Shown here: piece by piece, positions 1-9,347 of the stretch
Numbering within the stretch: position 1 is the stretch's first letter
How the letters are laid out: each line of letters opens with the position of its first letter
From: Candidatus Poribacteria bacterium
GTDB taxonomy: Bacteria; Poribacteria; WGA-4E; WGA-3G
Direction: 5' to 3'
Assembly (NCBI GenBank): GCA_022827225.1
Contig: JAJDTJ010000128.1
Location: 30,914 to 94,913, forward strand
Length of the DNA stretch: 64,000 nucleotides
Position numbers and translations under genes: made by a program
The notes under the pieces: generated by a model
Database searches by the model: none
Told to the model about the DNA's origin: nothing
The model's input: only the letters and a program-made list of their open reading frames with translations

Positions 1-2
1 GT

Positions 3-3000
3 AGTGGAGCGCAAGGGGCCAGCAGCGGTGGAACAACTCTTAAGATGCACAATGAGCTTACTGAAGGTAGTGGAAGATTGTTTATTACACCACCTGTTGA
101 TAATGGTTTTAGTAATAAACCAGGTGTTATTGGTTCATTTCCAAGTGGAATGAAATACTTTGATGTAAACAATGCAACTCCACTTATAGGACACCGATTT
201 ATTACGGTAAGGGGAGATCATTTTTTTGGAGAGGATTTTAATAAATTTTCTTCACGTCCGTTAACGGATATGCCTGATTCATATACAAGAATTAGAGAAG
301 GTCTTAAGGTTAGAGAACACCATGAAATTGATAGAATTGAAGGAAACCGTGTTTATCTAAAAGCCCCACTCGTAACGCCCCTAAAACAGGGTATGAGTAT
401 TCTTTGGCAAGATTTAACAGTAGGTATCGGTTTTGAAGATTTACATATTGATGGCGGTTTTGACGAGATTTATGAGCATTTAGTTCAAACGGGGCGCGGT
501 GGTATCACATTATCGAAAACTGCACATTCATGGATTCGCCGCTGTCGGATTTCTAATGTTATTGATGCATTTTCAATCAGTCAATCTTACTGTGGCTCGG
601 CAGTTAACAATATAGTTGATGGTAGATTTGGACACAATTTAGGTGGTATTTTTGAATCGACATATAGCATGGTGGCTTTCTTACAAGATCATACCGATAG
701 AGGTATGATTCACGGTACAGCGGTGTCGCATTACTCAGCTGGAAGTGTTGTATGGCATGTTGCGGGGACTTTAGTAAATGGACCTGATACACACGGGGCA
801 CAGTCGCGCCATTCGTTGTTCGATAATTACAACAGCATCAGCCATCATACAAGTGGTGGGGGACGAGATAGTTTGCCGCACCATTTAGATGGATACATAC
901 GCTGGAATAATACTATCCTTTCCGATAGGACTTTTAACCTGTGGGTACCCGACCACTCCACCTTCACTCAAGGCAGCTTGATCGGATATAAGACGTTGGG
1001 AGGTTCCGTCCCTCGCAACGCCTACTTTGAGGGATATGGCACACACGTCTCGCCACAATCACTTTACGAGGCACAACTGGAGTTGCGATTAGGCACACTG
1101 CCTATATGGGTAGATGATGTCAAAGAAGCGCATCAAGCGTTTGTTGAAAGCATTGTCGTTGATCCAGGGCGCCCCGAAAGATATTCTGATGCTCAAGATG
1201 GCTACTTGGATCCGACACGAGGTGGTCTGAAAATAGTAGGTCCGTGGTTATGGGTGCTGGTGCCGGATGAAAGTCTTGACGAAACCACGGATCTGCTTTC
1301 AAGAGCGAGTGGCGGTGCTGTTACTGAGCAACAGATCGCAACTAATGGTGTAGCACCAGGAGACAAAGTTGGAAACTATGAATGGACACCTCTCAAAATA
1401 TCCGCCAGTGGTAATAATAACATCACCGCAATGACGAGACCTATCGGCTGGAACGGAAACAACCGTGTCATTTATGGATTCATCACTTTAAACTCACCTC
1501 AAGAACAAAATACAAGGATGTTTGTTGGCAGTGATGACAGTGTCAAGGTTTGGCTCAATGGTGCATTCGTTCACAAGGCAATCATTGCGAGGGGTGCTGG
1601 GGATTACCGGAGTTCTTTCTCTGTGTCCCTAAAACAAGGGAGAAATACCTTGTTAGTCGCTGTTGGTAACGTTACTGGAAATTGGAGTGGTTTTTTTGGT
1701 TTTCAAGCGGATGCGGAATATACGGTGCTATCTCCTAACGGAGAAGAAATTATACCTTCTGAAGAAAGCGGTCCAAAAATAGTAGGCCCGTGGTTATGGG
1801 TGTTGGTGCCGGATGAACGTCTTGACGAAACCACGGATCTGCTGTCAAAAGTGAGTGGCGGTGCTGTTACCGAGCAACAAATCGCAACTGAAGTTCCGAT
1901 ACCAAGAGACAAAGTTGGTGACTATGAATGGACACCTCTCAAAATATCTGCTGGCGGCGAAAACAACATCACTAATATGACGAAGCGACTGGGCTGGAAC
2001 GGTAACAACCGTGTTATTTATGGTGTAGTTGGCTTAGATTCCCCACAAGAACAGAACACAAGGATGTATGTTGGGAGTGATGATGCTGTCAAGGTCTGGC
2101 TCAATGGTGAACTCATTCACGAAGAGATTGTTATAAGAGGTGCCACTGATTATCAAAGTTCTTTTCCAGTTACCCTAAGACAGGGCAAAAATATCTTGTT
2201 AATCGCTGTTGGCAACACGGGTGGAGGTTGGAGTGGTTTTTTTAGTTTTCAAGCGGATACGGAATATACGGTGCTATCTCCTAACGGAGAAGGCGGCCCG
2301 AAAATAGCTGGTCCGTGGTTATGGGTGTTATTGTCAGGACAACGTTTTGATGAAAACACAGACCTGCTGGCGAAAGTAAGTGATGAAACTGTTACTGAAC
2401 AAAAAGTCGCAACCACTGGGGTAGCTGCAGGAGAAAAAGTTGGTGACTACGTGTGGACCTCTGCAAAACTTTCTGAAAGCTACAGCCGCGGAAATAACAT
2501 CAACAGTATGATAGATGCTCTCAATTGGGAAAAACCCAATCAAGACAATGTCATCTACGGTTCCATCGCATTGAATTCACCGCGGGAACAGAATACAGGA
2601 ATATTTTATGGAACCGATGATGGCGTAAAGATCTGGCTTAATGGCACCTTGGTCCGCGAGGATATCAATAAATGGAGTGCTTATGATTACAGAAGTAATT
2701 TCCCTGTCACTTTAAAACAGGGCAAAAATGTCTTGTTGGTCGCTGTTGACACACAAGGTGGATTTTGGAGTGGGTATTTTGGCTTTCGATCGAATGCTGA
2801 ATATACGTTGGAACCTTCTGCTGGTATCGGATATGCTATTTTCAATGATGAGATCAATAGTGGTGATGCGTTTACACTCGATATCTACGCAGAAAATGTG
2901 GCAGATTTAGCAGCATGGCAGTTTGACCTCGTGTTTAATGCCGCACGTCTCAAAGCAATTGAGGTCCGCAAAGGCTATTTTCTGGAATCGGAGGGTGGGG

Positions 3001-3863
3001 CAACCGACTTCGAGAAAGGCACAATTGATAATCAGTCGGGGAACATTACAGGTCTCAGTGAAGCAGCACTCAATGGAAACAGTGTCAGTGGTACAGGATT
3101 GCTGCTATCGGTGACCTTTGCAGCAAAAGCGGGTGGTGAGACACAATTGATGCTCAATAACTTTCAACTCACTTCTAACACAGGTCAATCGACCCGTGTT
3201 GGTCCCCTTGAGGTCACTCTTGTTGTGAAGGAAAGACTGATCGCGGATGTCAATGGTGATGAGCGAGTAAACATTTTAGATCTCGTTCTCGTTTCACAAG
3301 ACTTAGGGCAGCCTGCCTCCGTTAATTCGCGAAAGGATGTCAATGGTGATGGAACTATCAACATCTTAGATCTCGTCCTTGTTGCACAACATCTCGGCGA
3401 ATCAACGGAAGCCGCCGCGCCTTGGGCTGTCGCAATGGAAGACGTGAAAGGATTAGACCCTGCAACAGTTCAAGCATGGATAAAACAGGCACGCGCCGAA
3501 GACGACGGGTCGCTCACTTTCCAACAGGGCATCGCGAATCTCCAACGGCTTTTGGCTGCCCTTATCCCTGAAGAGACAGCACTGCTACCGAACTATCCGA
3601 ACCCGTTCAACCCAGAGACATGGATACCGTATCAACTCTCCGAACCCGCGGAGGTTACCTTGCATATCTATATTGTGAATGGTACAAAGGTTCGGACGTT
3701 ACGGTTAGGACTAATGCCTGCTGGTATCTATCAAAGCCGCAGCCGCGCCGCCTATTGGGATGGCAGAAATAACGTCGGTGAACCCGTTGCAAGCGGTATC
3801 TATTTCTACTCACTTACCGCAGGCGAGTTCACATCAACACGCAAAATGTTGATTTTGAAGTAG
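3..3863 (+). CDS. Large secreted beta-helix / cohesin / dockerin protein, 5' end missing
   Basis: The frame is open to the left edge of the window, so the true start and any signal peptide lie upstream; the first internal ATG is at 45. Counting from that ATG, residues about 1-350 look like a pectate-lyase-type right-handed beta-helix (DUF4955-like, with LPHHLDGY and a YEAQLELRLG segment). Three copies of a ~175-residue module beginning with GPWLWVL follow at about 393, 575 and 750; each has a GSDD-VKVWLNG core resembling PA14/carbohydrate-binding domains. A cohesin-like domain starts near 927, a type I dockerin pair (DVNGD..VNILDLVLV twice) near 1067, and a FlgD/secretion-tail Ig-like domain (NYPNPFNPET to KMLILK) near 1182. 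Probably an extracellular polysaccharide-binding or -degrading protein; no catalytic residues can be assigned. Base composition of the first ~900 nt is clearly AT-richer than the rest. Confidence 0.85.
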   Translation, partial: SGAQGASSGGTTLKMHNELTEGSGRLFITPPVDNGFSNKPGVIGSFPSGMKYFDVNNATPLIGHRFITVRGDHFFGEDFNKFSSRPLTDMPDSYTRIREGLKVREHHEIDRIEGNRVYLKAPLVTPLKQGMSILWQDLTVGIGFEDLHIDGGFDEIYEHLVQTGRGGITLSKTAHSWIRRCRISNVIDAFSISQSYCGSAVNNIVDGRFGHNLGGIFESTYSMVAFLQDHTDRGMIHGTAVSHYSAGSVVWHVAGTLVNGPDTHGAQSRHSLFDNYNSISHHTSGGGRDSLPHHLDGYIRWNNTILSDRTFNLWVPDHSTFTQGSLIGYKTLGGSVPRNAYFEGYGTHVSPQSLYEAQLELRLGTLPIWVDDVKEAHQAFVESIVVDPGRPERYSDAQDGYLDPTRGGLKIVGPWLWVLVPDESLDETTDLLSRASGGAVTEQQIATNGVAPGDKVGNYEWTPLKISASGNNNITAMTRPIGWNGNNRVIYGFITLNSPQEQNTRMFVGSDDSVKVWLNGAFVHKAIIARGAGDYRSSFSVSLKQGRNTLLVAVGNVTGNWSGFFGFQADAEYTVLSPNGEEIIPSEESGPKIVGPWLWVLVPDERLDETTDLLSKVSGGAVTEQQIATEVPIPRDKVGDYEWTPLKISAGGENNITNMTKRLGWNGNNRVIYGVVGLDSPQEQNTRMYVGSDDAVKVWLNGELIHEEIVIRGATDYQSSFPVTLRQGKNILLIAVGNTGGGWSGFFSFQADTEYTVLSPNGEGGPKIAGPWLWVLLSGQRFDENTDLLAKVSDETVTEQKVATTGVAAGEKVGDYVWTSAKLSESYSRGNNINSMIDALNWEKPNQDNVIYGSIALNSPREQNTGIFYGTDDGVKIWLNGTLVREDINKWSAYDYRSNFPVTLKQGKNVLLVAVDTQGGFWSGYFGFRSNAEYTLEPSAGIGYAIFNDEINSGDAFTLDIYAENVADLAAWQFDLVFNAARLKAIEVRKGYFLESEGGATDFEKGTIDNQSGNITGLSEAALNGNSVSGTGLLLSVTFAAKAGGETQLMLNNFQLTSNTGQSTRVGPLEVTLVVKERLIADVNGDERVNILDLVLVSQDLGQPASVNSRKDVNGDGTINILDLVLVAQHLGESTEAAAPWAVAMEDVKGLDPATVQAWIKQARAEDDGSLTFQQGIANLQRLLAALIPEETALLPNYPNPFNPETWIPYQLSEPAEVTLHIYIVNGTKVRTLRLGLMPAGIYQSRSRAAYWDGRNNVGEPVASGIYFYSLTAGEFTSTRKMLILK

Positions 3864-3901
3864 AAAGAATCAATTAACACTATGATATGAATCAAGGTTG
3901 A

Positions 3902-4045
3902 AACAGAATTAGACATTTTCCGCCCGGGCATACACGAAAAATTTTTTCAATCGCGTTTTCACCCGATGGTAAGACACTCGCCAGTTGGAGTGCTGGGGGC
4001 GCAATTCTGCTATCGGATTGGAATAAGATCCGTCCAGATCGATAA
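3902..4045 (+). pseudogene. Relic of a WD40-repeat gene
   Basis: Between two intact genes, an in-frame stretch with no plausible start encodes a WD40 blade: GHT, then FSIAFSPDGKTLAS, then a degraded blade end (ILLSDWNK instead of a canonical LWD) and a TAA at 4043. The frame is closed upstream by TGA at 3899. The blade has the consensus of the intact 14-blade WD40 gene 3.4 kb away, so this is likely the 3' stub of a deleted paralogue. Seen directly by translation; the deletion history is inferred. Confidence 0.7.
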
Positions 4046-4059
4046 TCACTGACGATTGT

Positions 4060-7000
4060 TTACCCACGCCGGGGCTGAGGCCACTTAATCATATAGTTAG
4101 ACGGCACCTCACGAACAAACATAGACGTGGATCGATCTCGGTCACTCGTGCGATAGGTCGTAGAGGATAGATAGAGTTGGTTTTGCGCACGGGTCATACC
4201 GACATAGAAGAGGCGACGCTCTTCTTCAATCTCTACTTCTGTGATGTTCTGCCGCCACATCGGAAAACTTCCTTCCTCCATGCCGAGAATAATAACGACC
4301 GGAAATTCTGTCCCTTTTGCTGCATGCAACGTCATCAACGTTAACTGCTCAGTTGTGTCGTCCATCTCATCAATATTGGTAAGTAACTTCTGGTAATCCA
4401 AAAAGTCAGTCAGTCGATGTTCGCCACTCCCAGATGCAAAGTGGAGGACTGCATTCATGAAATGGATACGGCGTTGCCGCCATTCAACGTCCTCTGGAAA
4501 CTCTCGTACCGGACTCTCCTGGAGTTCCCCTATATACGTTTCTGCTTGTATCGCTTCTGATGCTTCAAGCGGAAATCGATCCGGCAATTGCGTATTATGG
4601 CTCTGAACAAAACGTTTCGCAGCATTAAGAAACGCATCCGTCTCGGTTAAGGTGTCTTTTGTTTCCGCTGTAGGCGCGACTGCTGATTGTGATGCCTCTG
4701 TTTTCGCAAGGATGCCAAGCCCTACAAGCGGTAGGAGTTCGGTTAAAGATTTTAACTCCCGTTTGTAAGCATCAATTTTGATGAGTTCTTTGAAGATTTC
4801 TCTATTGACGCCAACATCCTCTAAGGCGCCGTGTAAGCGATCATATTCAACGCCAAATTTCTCAGCAAGTGCCCCGAGGCTACACCGTTGTCGCGGGAAA
4901 AGCCGACGCGCCGTCGTAAGCGTGTCATAATGCGGAGCAGATAAATTCCGTTTCAAGTGTCTTCTGAGGTCCCTTGCAAGGATCAAGTTATCGTATTCCG
5001 CGACATTGTGCCCAATCAAGATCCGATCATGGATAAACCCGTAGAATTCCGGTAAGACGGCTTCAATCCCTGGTGCGTCCTTGACGGTCTCCATATCAAT
5101 CCCGTGAACACGCGTGGCTGCACGCGGGATATATCCGCCAGGGGGTTTGACCAAGCAATAATAACGCTCGACCTCATCTCCAATTAGGCTCAGACGGTGC
5201 GCGGCGATCTCAACGATCTCTGCTGTCGTCGGATTGATGCCCGTGGTTTCCAAGTCATAAACAACCATATCCGCCATATTTGGACTCTCATAGCGATTGA
5301 TGAGACCTTGGCAGAGTTTGAGTGCCGCGAGACTCCGAACACTTTCGGTTTCGAGATGGATGATCTCGCTATCTGCGGTACCTGCTGCGCCGATAAGGAT
5401 TACCCGCGCGTCGCGTCCTTTTTCGCCAAGCTCTTCAAACTCACCAATAAGCAGATGCACGCCGTCGTCCAGTTGTGTCGGTTTATTGTCATCAGGCGAT
5501 AGGAATTCGAGCTGCACGCTCTGGTTTAAATAGGTTTCAAGCGTCTGGTAAATGATGTGCGCCGCGCAATACTCGTCGATTCCGTGGCTGGCAATAATCT
5601 GAATCGGTTCACCCAGGTCAATCGCGCTATAAAGCACATCCTGTGCAGTTGCTAAGTTCGGTAAATCGGGTTGTTTTTCGATGACTTCAAGTTCTTCGGC
5701 GCGGTAGGGTGAACGCGCCCGTTCCAAAGTATCAAAGAGTCCTTGGATGATTTTATCAATCTTCTCGCCTTTGGTTTCATCTGACAGTTCCTCAAGTTGC
5801 GTCCAAAATTGGCGAACATTTCGGCGAGTCAAGGGACCGACATCTTCGGGATATGCCTCAATATTTCTCAGAAGTTCCATGAAATCGATGTCTTCACGCG
5901 TCGCGATCCACTTGAGGCGTACCCATGTCAAGTCGTCGATATAGGTTTCAGGAAAATTGATTGCCTGTTCCAGGTCTTGTGGCAGTTGCCACTGGATGAA
6001 ACGGAGGTAAGCGAGAATGCCCTTACTGTTTCCTTCAGCAAAAGAATTCGTCGGTAGAATCCGTTGGAATTTGATGTTTGCACGTAGCAACTGCTCCGCC
6101 AAAACGTCCGCGAGTTTATGTGTCCGGTAAAATACGGCAATATCGCGATAGGAGTAGTTCCGCCGCTTTACCAAATTCTCAATAACACTAATGATGCCGA
6201 GGGCTTCCGCTACCGGTGTATCAAAGGTATAGTGAAAAATGTCGCGTCCCGCATCTTTGTGGGTTCTGAGGGTGTGCTGTTTCTGTCGCTCCGAATTTCT
6301 GGAGATAACCTCCTCCGCGGCGCGTAATATCTTCTCGCTACACCGATAATGGTCATCTAATTCGACAGTTTGCGGGTTGAAATCCGTTCTGAAGTCTTCA
6401 ATATACTTTGGGTTCGATCCGCGCCAACTATAGATAGACTGGTCTTCGTCAGCGACAACCATCAGATTTCGTTGTGTCGGCGCGCAAAGCAGTTGGAGCA
6501 GATGGTACTGCACACTGTTCACATCGTGGAATTCGTCAACGAGGATATAGGAAATCTCTTGATGATAGGCTTCCTTTACTTCTTCTATCCGTAGGAGTTC
6601 AACGGTTTTCACAAGAAGGTCGTCAAAATCAAGGGCATCATACTTGGCGAGTTTAGCTTGATAGGTTTGCAGCGCATTTCGGATATCCTCGACAGTCTCG
6701 GCATCGTAAATATCCGTGTCATCTATCGCGTTAACAGGATCCTGTAGTGTGCATTTGGCATCGCTGATGATATTTCTTAGCAACCACGGCGGATAATCGT
6801 CAGGATTGAGGTTCAATTCACGGACGCTTTCCCTTAAAATATCGTCTTGGAGCTCCTGATCAAAGATAGTGAAGTTTTCACTCAATCCGATCTTCAACGC
6901 ATGGTTCCTTAGCACTCTGACACAAAACGCATGGAATGTACAGGCTTTAACACTGGATCCGTGTGGTTCGCCAATTTCGGTGTTGATGCGTTGCTGCATC

Positions 7001-7197
7001 TCTTCGGCAGCTTTATTGGTAAACGTAATCGCAAGGATTTTCTCAGGTCTGATATTCTGTTCGCGGATTAAGTGAGCGATACGGTGCGTAATGACTTTCG
7101 TTTTCCCGGTGCCGGGCCCCGCGATGACAAGAAGGGGACCGTCTTTATGCGTTACTGCTTCTATCTGTTTCTCGTTTAAACCGTGCAGAGTATTCAT
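4060..7197 (-). CDS. UvrD/Rep-family DNA helicase with embedded DnaQ-like 3'-5' exonuclease
   Basis: Superfamily 1A helicase, 1045 residues. Walker A GPGTGKT is at 27-33, followed by TFTNKAAEEM, a Walker B box written VDEFHD, ADEDQSIYSWRG, and, near the C-terminus, TLHAAKGTEFPVV (about 953) and FYVGMTRA. Between the two RecA-like parts, at about 640-805, sits a DEDDh-type exonuclease: DLETTG (exo I), IGHNVAEYD (exo II) and HGALEDV (exo III). Just before it, at about 530-640, ASHGIDEYCAAHIIYQTLE resembles the N-terminal signature of DHH/CDC45-type proteins but lacks a visible DHH box. Classical UvrD is ~720 aa, so about 320 residues are inserted. Likely a repair or recombination helicase-nuclease. 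An AGGAGG site precedes the ATG. Confidence 0.88.
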   Translation of the reverse strand: MNTLHGLNEKQIEAVTHKDGPLLVIAGPGTGKTKVITHRIAHLIREQNIRPEKILAITFTNKAAEEMQQRINTEIGEPHGSSVKACTFHAFCVRVLRNHALKIGLSENFTIFDQELQDDILRESVRELNLNPDDYPPWLLRNIISDAKCTLQDPVNAIDDTDIYDAETVEDIRNALQTYQAKLAKYDALDFDDLLVKTVELLRIEEVKEAYHQEISYILVDEFHDVNSVQYHLLQLLCAPTQRNLMVVADEDQSIYSWRGSNPKYIEDFRTDFNPQTVELDDHYRCSEKILRAAEEVISRNSERQKQHTLRTHKDAGRDIFHYTFDTPVAEALGIISVIENLVKRRNYSYRDIAVFYRTHKLADVLAEQLLRANIKFQRILPTNSFAEGNSKGILAYLRFIQWQLPQDLEQAINFPETYIDDLTWVRLKWIATREDIDFMELLRNIEAYPEDVGPLTRRNVRQFWTQLEELSDETKGEKIDKIIQGLFDTLERARSPYRAEELEVIEKQPDLPNLATAQDVLYSAIDLGEPIQIIASHGIDEYCAAHIIYQTLETYLNQSVQLEFLSPDDNKPTQLDDGVHLLIGEFEELGEKGRDARVILIGAAGTADSEIIHLETESVRSLAALKLCQGLINRYESPNMADMVVYDLETTGINPTTAEIVEIAAHRLSLIGDEVERYYCLVKPPGGYIPRAATRVHGIDMETVKDAPGIEAVLPEFYGFIHDRILIGHNVAEYDNLILARDLRRHLKRNLSAPHYDTLTTARRLFPRQRCSLGALAEKFGVEYDRLHGALEDVGVNREIFKELIKIDAYKRELKSLTELLPLVGLGILAKTEASQSAVAPTAETKDTLTETDAFLNAAKRFVQSHNTQLPDRFPLEASEAIQAETYIGELQESPVREFPEDVEWRQRRIHFMNAVLHFASGSGEHRLTDFLDYQKLLTNIDEMDDTTEQLTLMTLHAAKGTEFPVVIILGMEEGSFPMWRQNITEVEIEEERRLFYVGMTRAQNQLYLSSTTYRTSDRDRSTSMFVREVPSNYMIKWPQPRRG

Positions 7198-7357
7198 TGA
7201 GTTCCCTCCTATCAGAAAGTTATGCGTTTTTATCGTCAGCCTGGTGTATTATTTATTTTAAAATTTATAACACGAGACAGTGATATTTATGCTGGATAAT
7301 GCACGGTTATTATACCTTACCTGGTGGAAAAAAACAAGATTTTTTGAACATACATCG

Positions 7358-7387
7358 TTGAAACTATTTTTATGAATTTTTTACGAT
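7358..7387 (+). promoter_or_regulatory. Candidate promoter of the WD40 gene
   Basis: TTGAAA (7358-7363) and TACGAT (7382-7387) are separated by 18 bp in an AT-rich divergent intergenic region, about 90 bp before the WD40 start. No other strong sigma-70 pair was seen there. Weak by itself. Confidence 0.35.
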
Positions 7388-7481
7388 GAATTGGGTTAAT
7401 ATACGATTGAACAAAGAAGAACATCACAAAGATACTTGATACTGTCGCACGAATCAGCCGAAAAAATTCGCGGTGAAACGT

Positions 7482-9323
7482 ATGAACACACAAAACTTAC
7501 AACCCTACACACAATGGAATCTACCACCGGGTGCTCTGGCGCGCCTCGGCAAAGGCGCGATAACAGATATTCAGCATTCACCAGACGGAACCCGCCTCGC
7601 CGTTGCCACTTATATCGGCGTTTGGTTATATAATACACACACCTGCAGCGAAATCACACTCCTTAAACACGGACAAGATCAGGGGGCGACTTCGCTCACA
7701 TTTTCGCACGATGGCGCGACCCTTGTAACCGGAAACTGGGATAACACCATTTCGCTATGGGATATCCAGACCGGACAGCGTCGCACCACAATGAGGCTCG
7801 CGAATAATGAAGACGAGGTCTGGGCATTCGTCGTCACACCGGATGGTAACACACTTATCAGCGCGGGACTGGACGGGAAAATTCGGTTTTGGGATATTTA
7901 CACGGGGCGTTTGCACTTTGAAATCGTCGGACACGCATATCCTATCACTACCTTGGCGTTATCGCCCGATGGCAAAGTCCTCGCGAGCGGCAGTAATGAT
8001 TTCACCATCAAACTCTGGGATGCCCACACGGGGCAGCAGCTTTCCACCCTCACAGGACATACACATGGCGTTATGGCGTTGGCGTTCTCTCCTAACAGTA
8101 TGAACTTCGTTAGCGGCAGTCGAGACCAAACGCTCTGTTTATGGGAGACCACTACTGCTAAAAAATTAGAAACTTTCGCCACGGATATCGGTGTTGTGGG
8201 TAACTTGGCGTTTTCACCCGACGGGACGCTTCTCGCAAGTGGAAGTGGGGACCAGACCGTTCGACTCTGGAACGCGGATACAGGAACCGAGCTGGCAACC
8301 CTCATAGGGCATAAGGATGCTATCTACGGTATCTCCTTTTCTCCAGATGGTAAGACCCTCGCCAGCGCGAGTGGTGATCATACCATTCGTTTTTGGGACC
8401 CAGCCAACGGCGTAGAGAAGACTATTATCGACGGACATATTGAATGGGTCAACGCTATAACATTCTCTCCTAACGGTAACCTTCTCGCCAGCGGCTGTGA
8501 TGACGAAACGCTTCAGTTGTGGGATCTGTCCACCTACACTGAATCTCAAACTTTCAAGGGGCATGAATATCTGATTGATGATGTCGCTTTTTCACCGGAT
8601 GGAACAATCCTTGCAAGCGCAAGTCAAGATGAGCGGATTTTCTTGTGGCATGTAAACACCGGCACGGAGACAGCGATATTGGATCATACGGATATGGTTA
8701 CCGCATTGGCGTTTGCAACGAACGGCACCACACTCGCCAGCGGTGGCTACGATAACACTGTCCGATTATGGGATATTGATACTCAAAACCAATTAGCGGT
8801 TTTAACTGGACACACTGAGGAAGTTAAGGCGGTCACATTTTCACCAGATGGGAGAACCCTCGCCAGTGGCAGCGAAGATAAGACAATTCGGTTATGGAAT
8901 GCTGCTACAGGTCATTATCTCGCCGTCCTTGCGGGACATACGGAGGCTGTTAAGGCGGTCGCTTTTTCACCGGATGGGAGCATCCTTGCCAGTGTGAGTT
9001 CGGACAATACCATACGATTTTGGGATATGAACAGTTGTCAGCATATTGCTACACTTACAGGGCATACCGACACTGTTGAGGCAGTCGCCTTTTCACCGGA
9101 TGGACGCACGCTTATAAGCAGCGGTGATGCCGAGGACAGTACGATACGTTTATGGGATCCTGTTACCCACCAACAGCGTGCAATTATTAAGAACTATAAG
9201 GTTCGCACGCTGGCATTCAGTCCTGATGGCAGAGAATTTGCTAGCGGCAGCTCAGATGGTACCATCCTTATCTGGGACCTCGCCACCGTTGAGGCTACTT
9301 ATAACAGCAACCTCTTTAACTGA
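7482..9323 (+). CDS. WD40-repeat protein, 14 blades
   Basis: Fourteen WD40 repeats can be read one after another, most with the pattern (A/S)FSPDG-x-LASGSxDxTIRLWD, from GAITDIQHSPDG near the N-terminus to VRTLAFSPDG near the C-terminus. Fourteen equals two seven-bladed propellers. There is no signal peptide, kinase or NACHT domain, so it is probably a cytoplasmic scaffold for protein-protein contacts with unknown partners. The ATG at 7482 has GGTGA 5 nt upstream; a GTG at 7473 in the same frame is the alternative start. It is flanked by the helicase (divergent) and a PhyH gene (convergent, 24 bp gap). A one-blade relic lies at 3902. Confidence 0.9.
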   Translation: MNTQNLQPYTQWNLPPGALARLGKGAITDIQHSPDGTRLAVATYIGVWLYNTHTCSEITLLKHGQDQGATSLTFSHDGATLVTGNWDNTISLWDIQTGQRRTTMRLANNEDEVWAFVVTPDGNTLISAGLDGKIRFWDIYTGRLHFEIVGHAYPITTLALSPDGKVLASGSNDFTIKLWDAHTGQQLSTLTGHTHGVMALAFSPNSMNFVSGSRDQTLCLWETTTAKKLETFATDIGVVGNLAFSPDGTLLASGSGDQTVRLWNADTGTELATLIGHKDAIYGISFSPDGKTLASASGDHTIRFWDPANGVEKTIIDGHIEWVNAITFSPNGNLLASGCDDETLQLWDLSTYTESQTFKGHEYLIDDVAFSPDGTILASASQDERIFLWHVNTGTETAILDHTDMVTALAFATNGTTLASGGYDNTVRLWDIDTQNQLAVLTGHTEEVKAVTFSPDGRTLASGSEDKTIRLWNAATGHYLAVLAGHTEAVKAVAFSPDGSILASVSSDNTIRFWDMNSCQHIATLTGHTDTVEAVAFSPDGRTLISSGDAEDSTIRLWDPVTHQQRAIIKNYKVRTLAFSPDGREFASGSSDGTILIWDLATVEATYNSNLFN

Positions 9324-9342
9324 TAACTGACGACTGATAACG
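9319..9342. repeat. CTGATAACTGA-type intergenic repeat
   Basis: ACTGATAACTGACGACTGAT runs across the convergent gap between the WD40 and PhyH genes and overlaps the WD40 stop. Related strings occur at 14387, 20322, 47745 and 47851. Confidence 0.5.
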
Positions 9343-9347
9343 ACATA

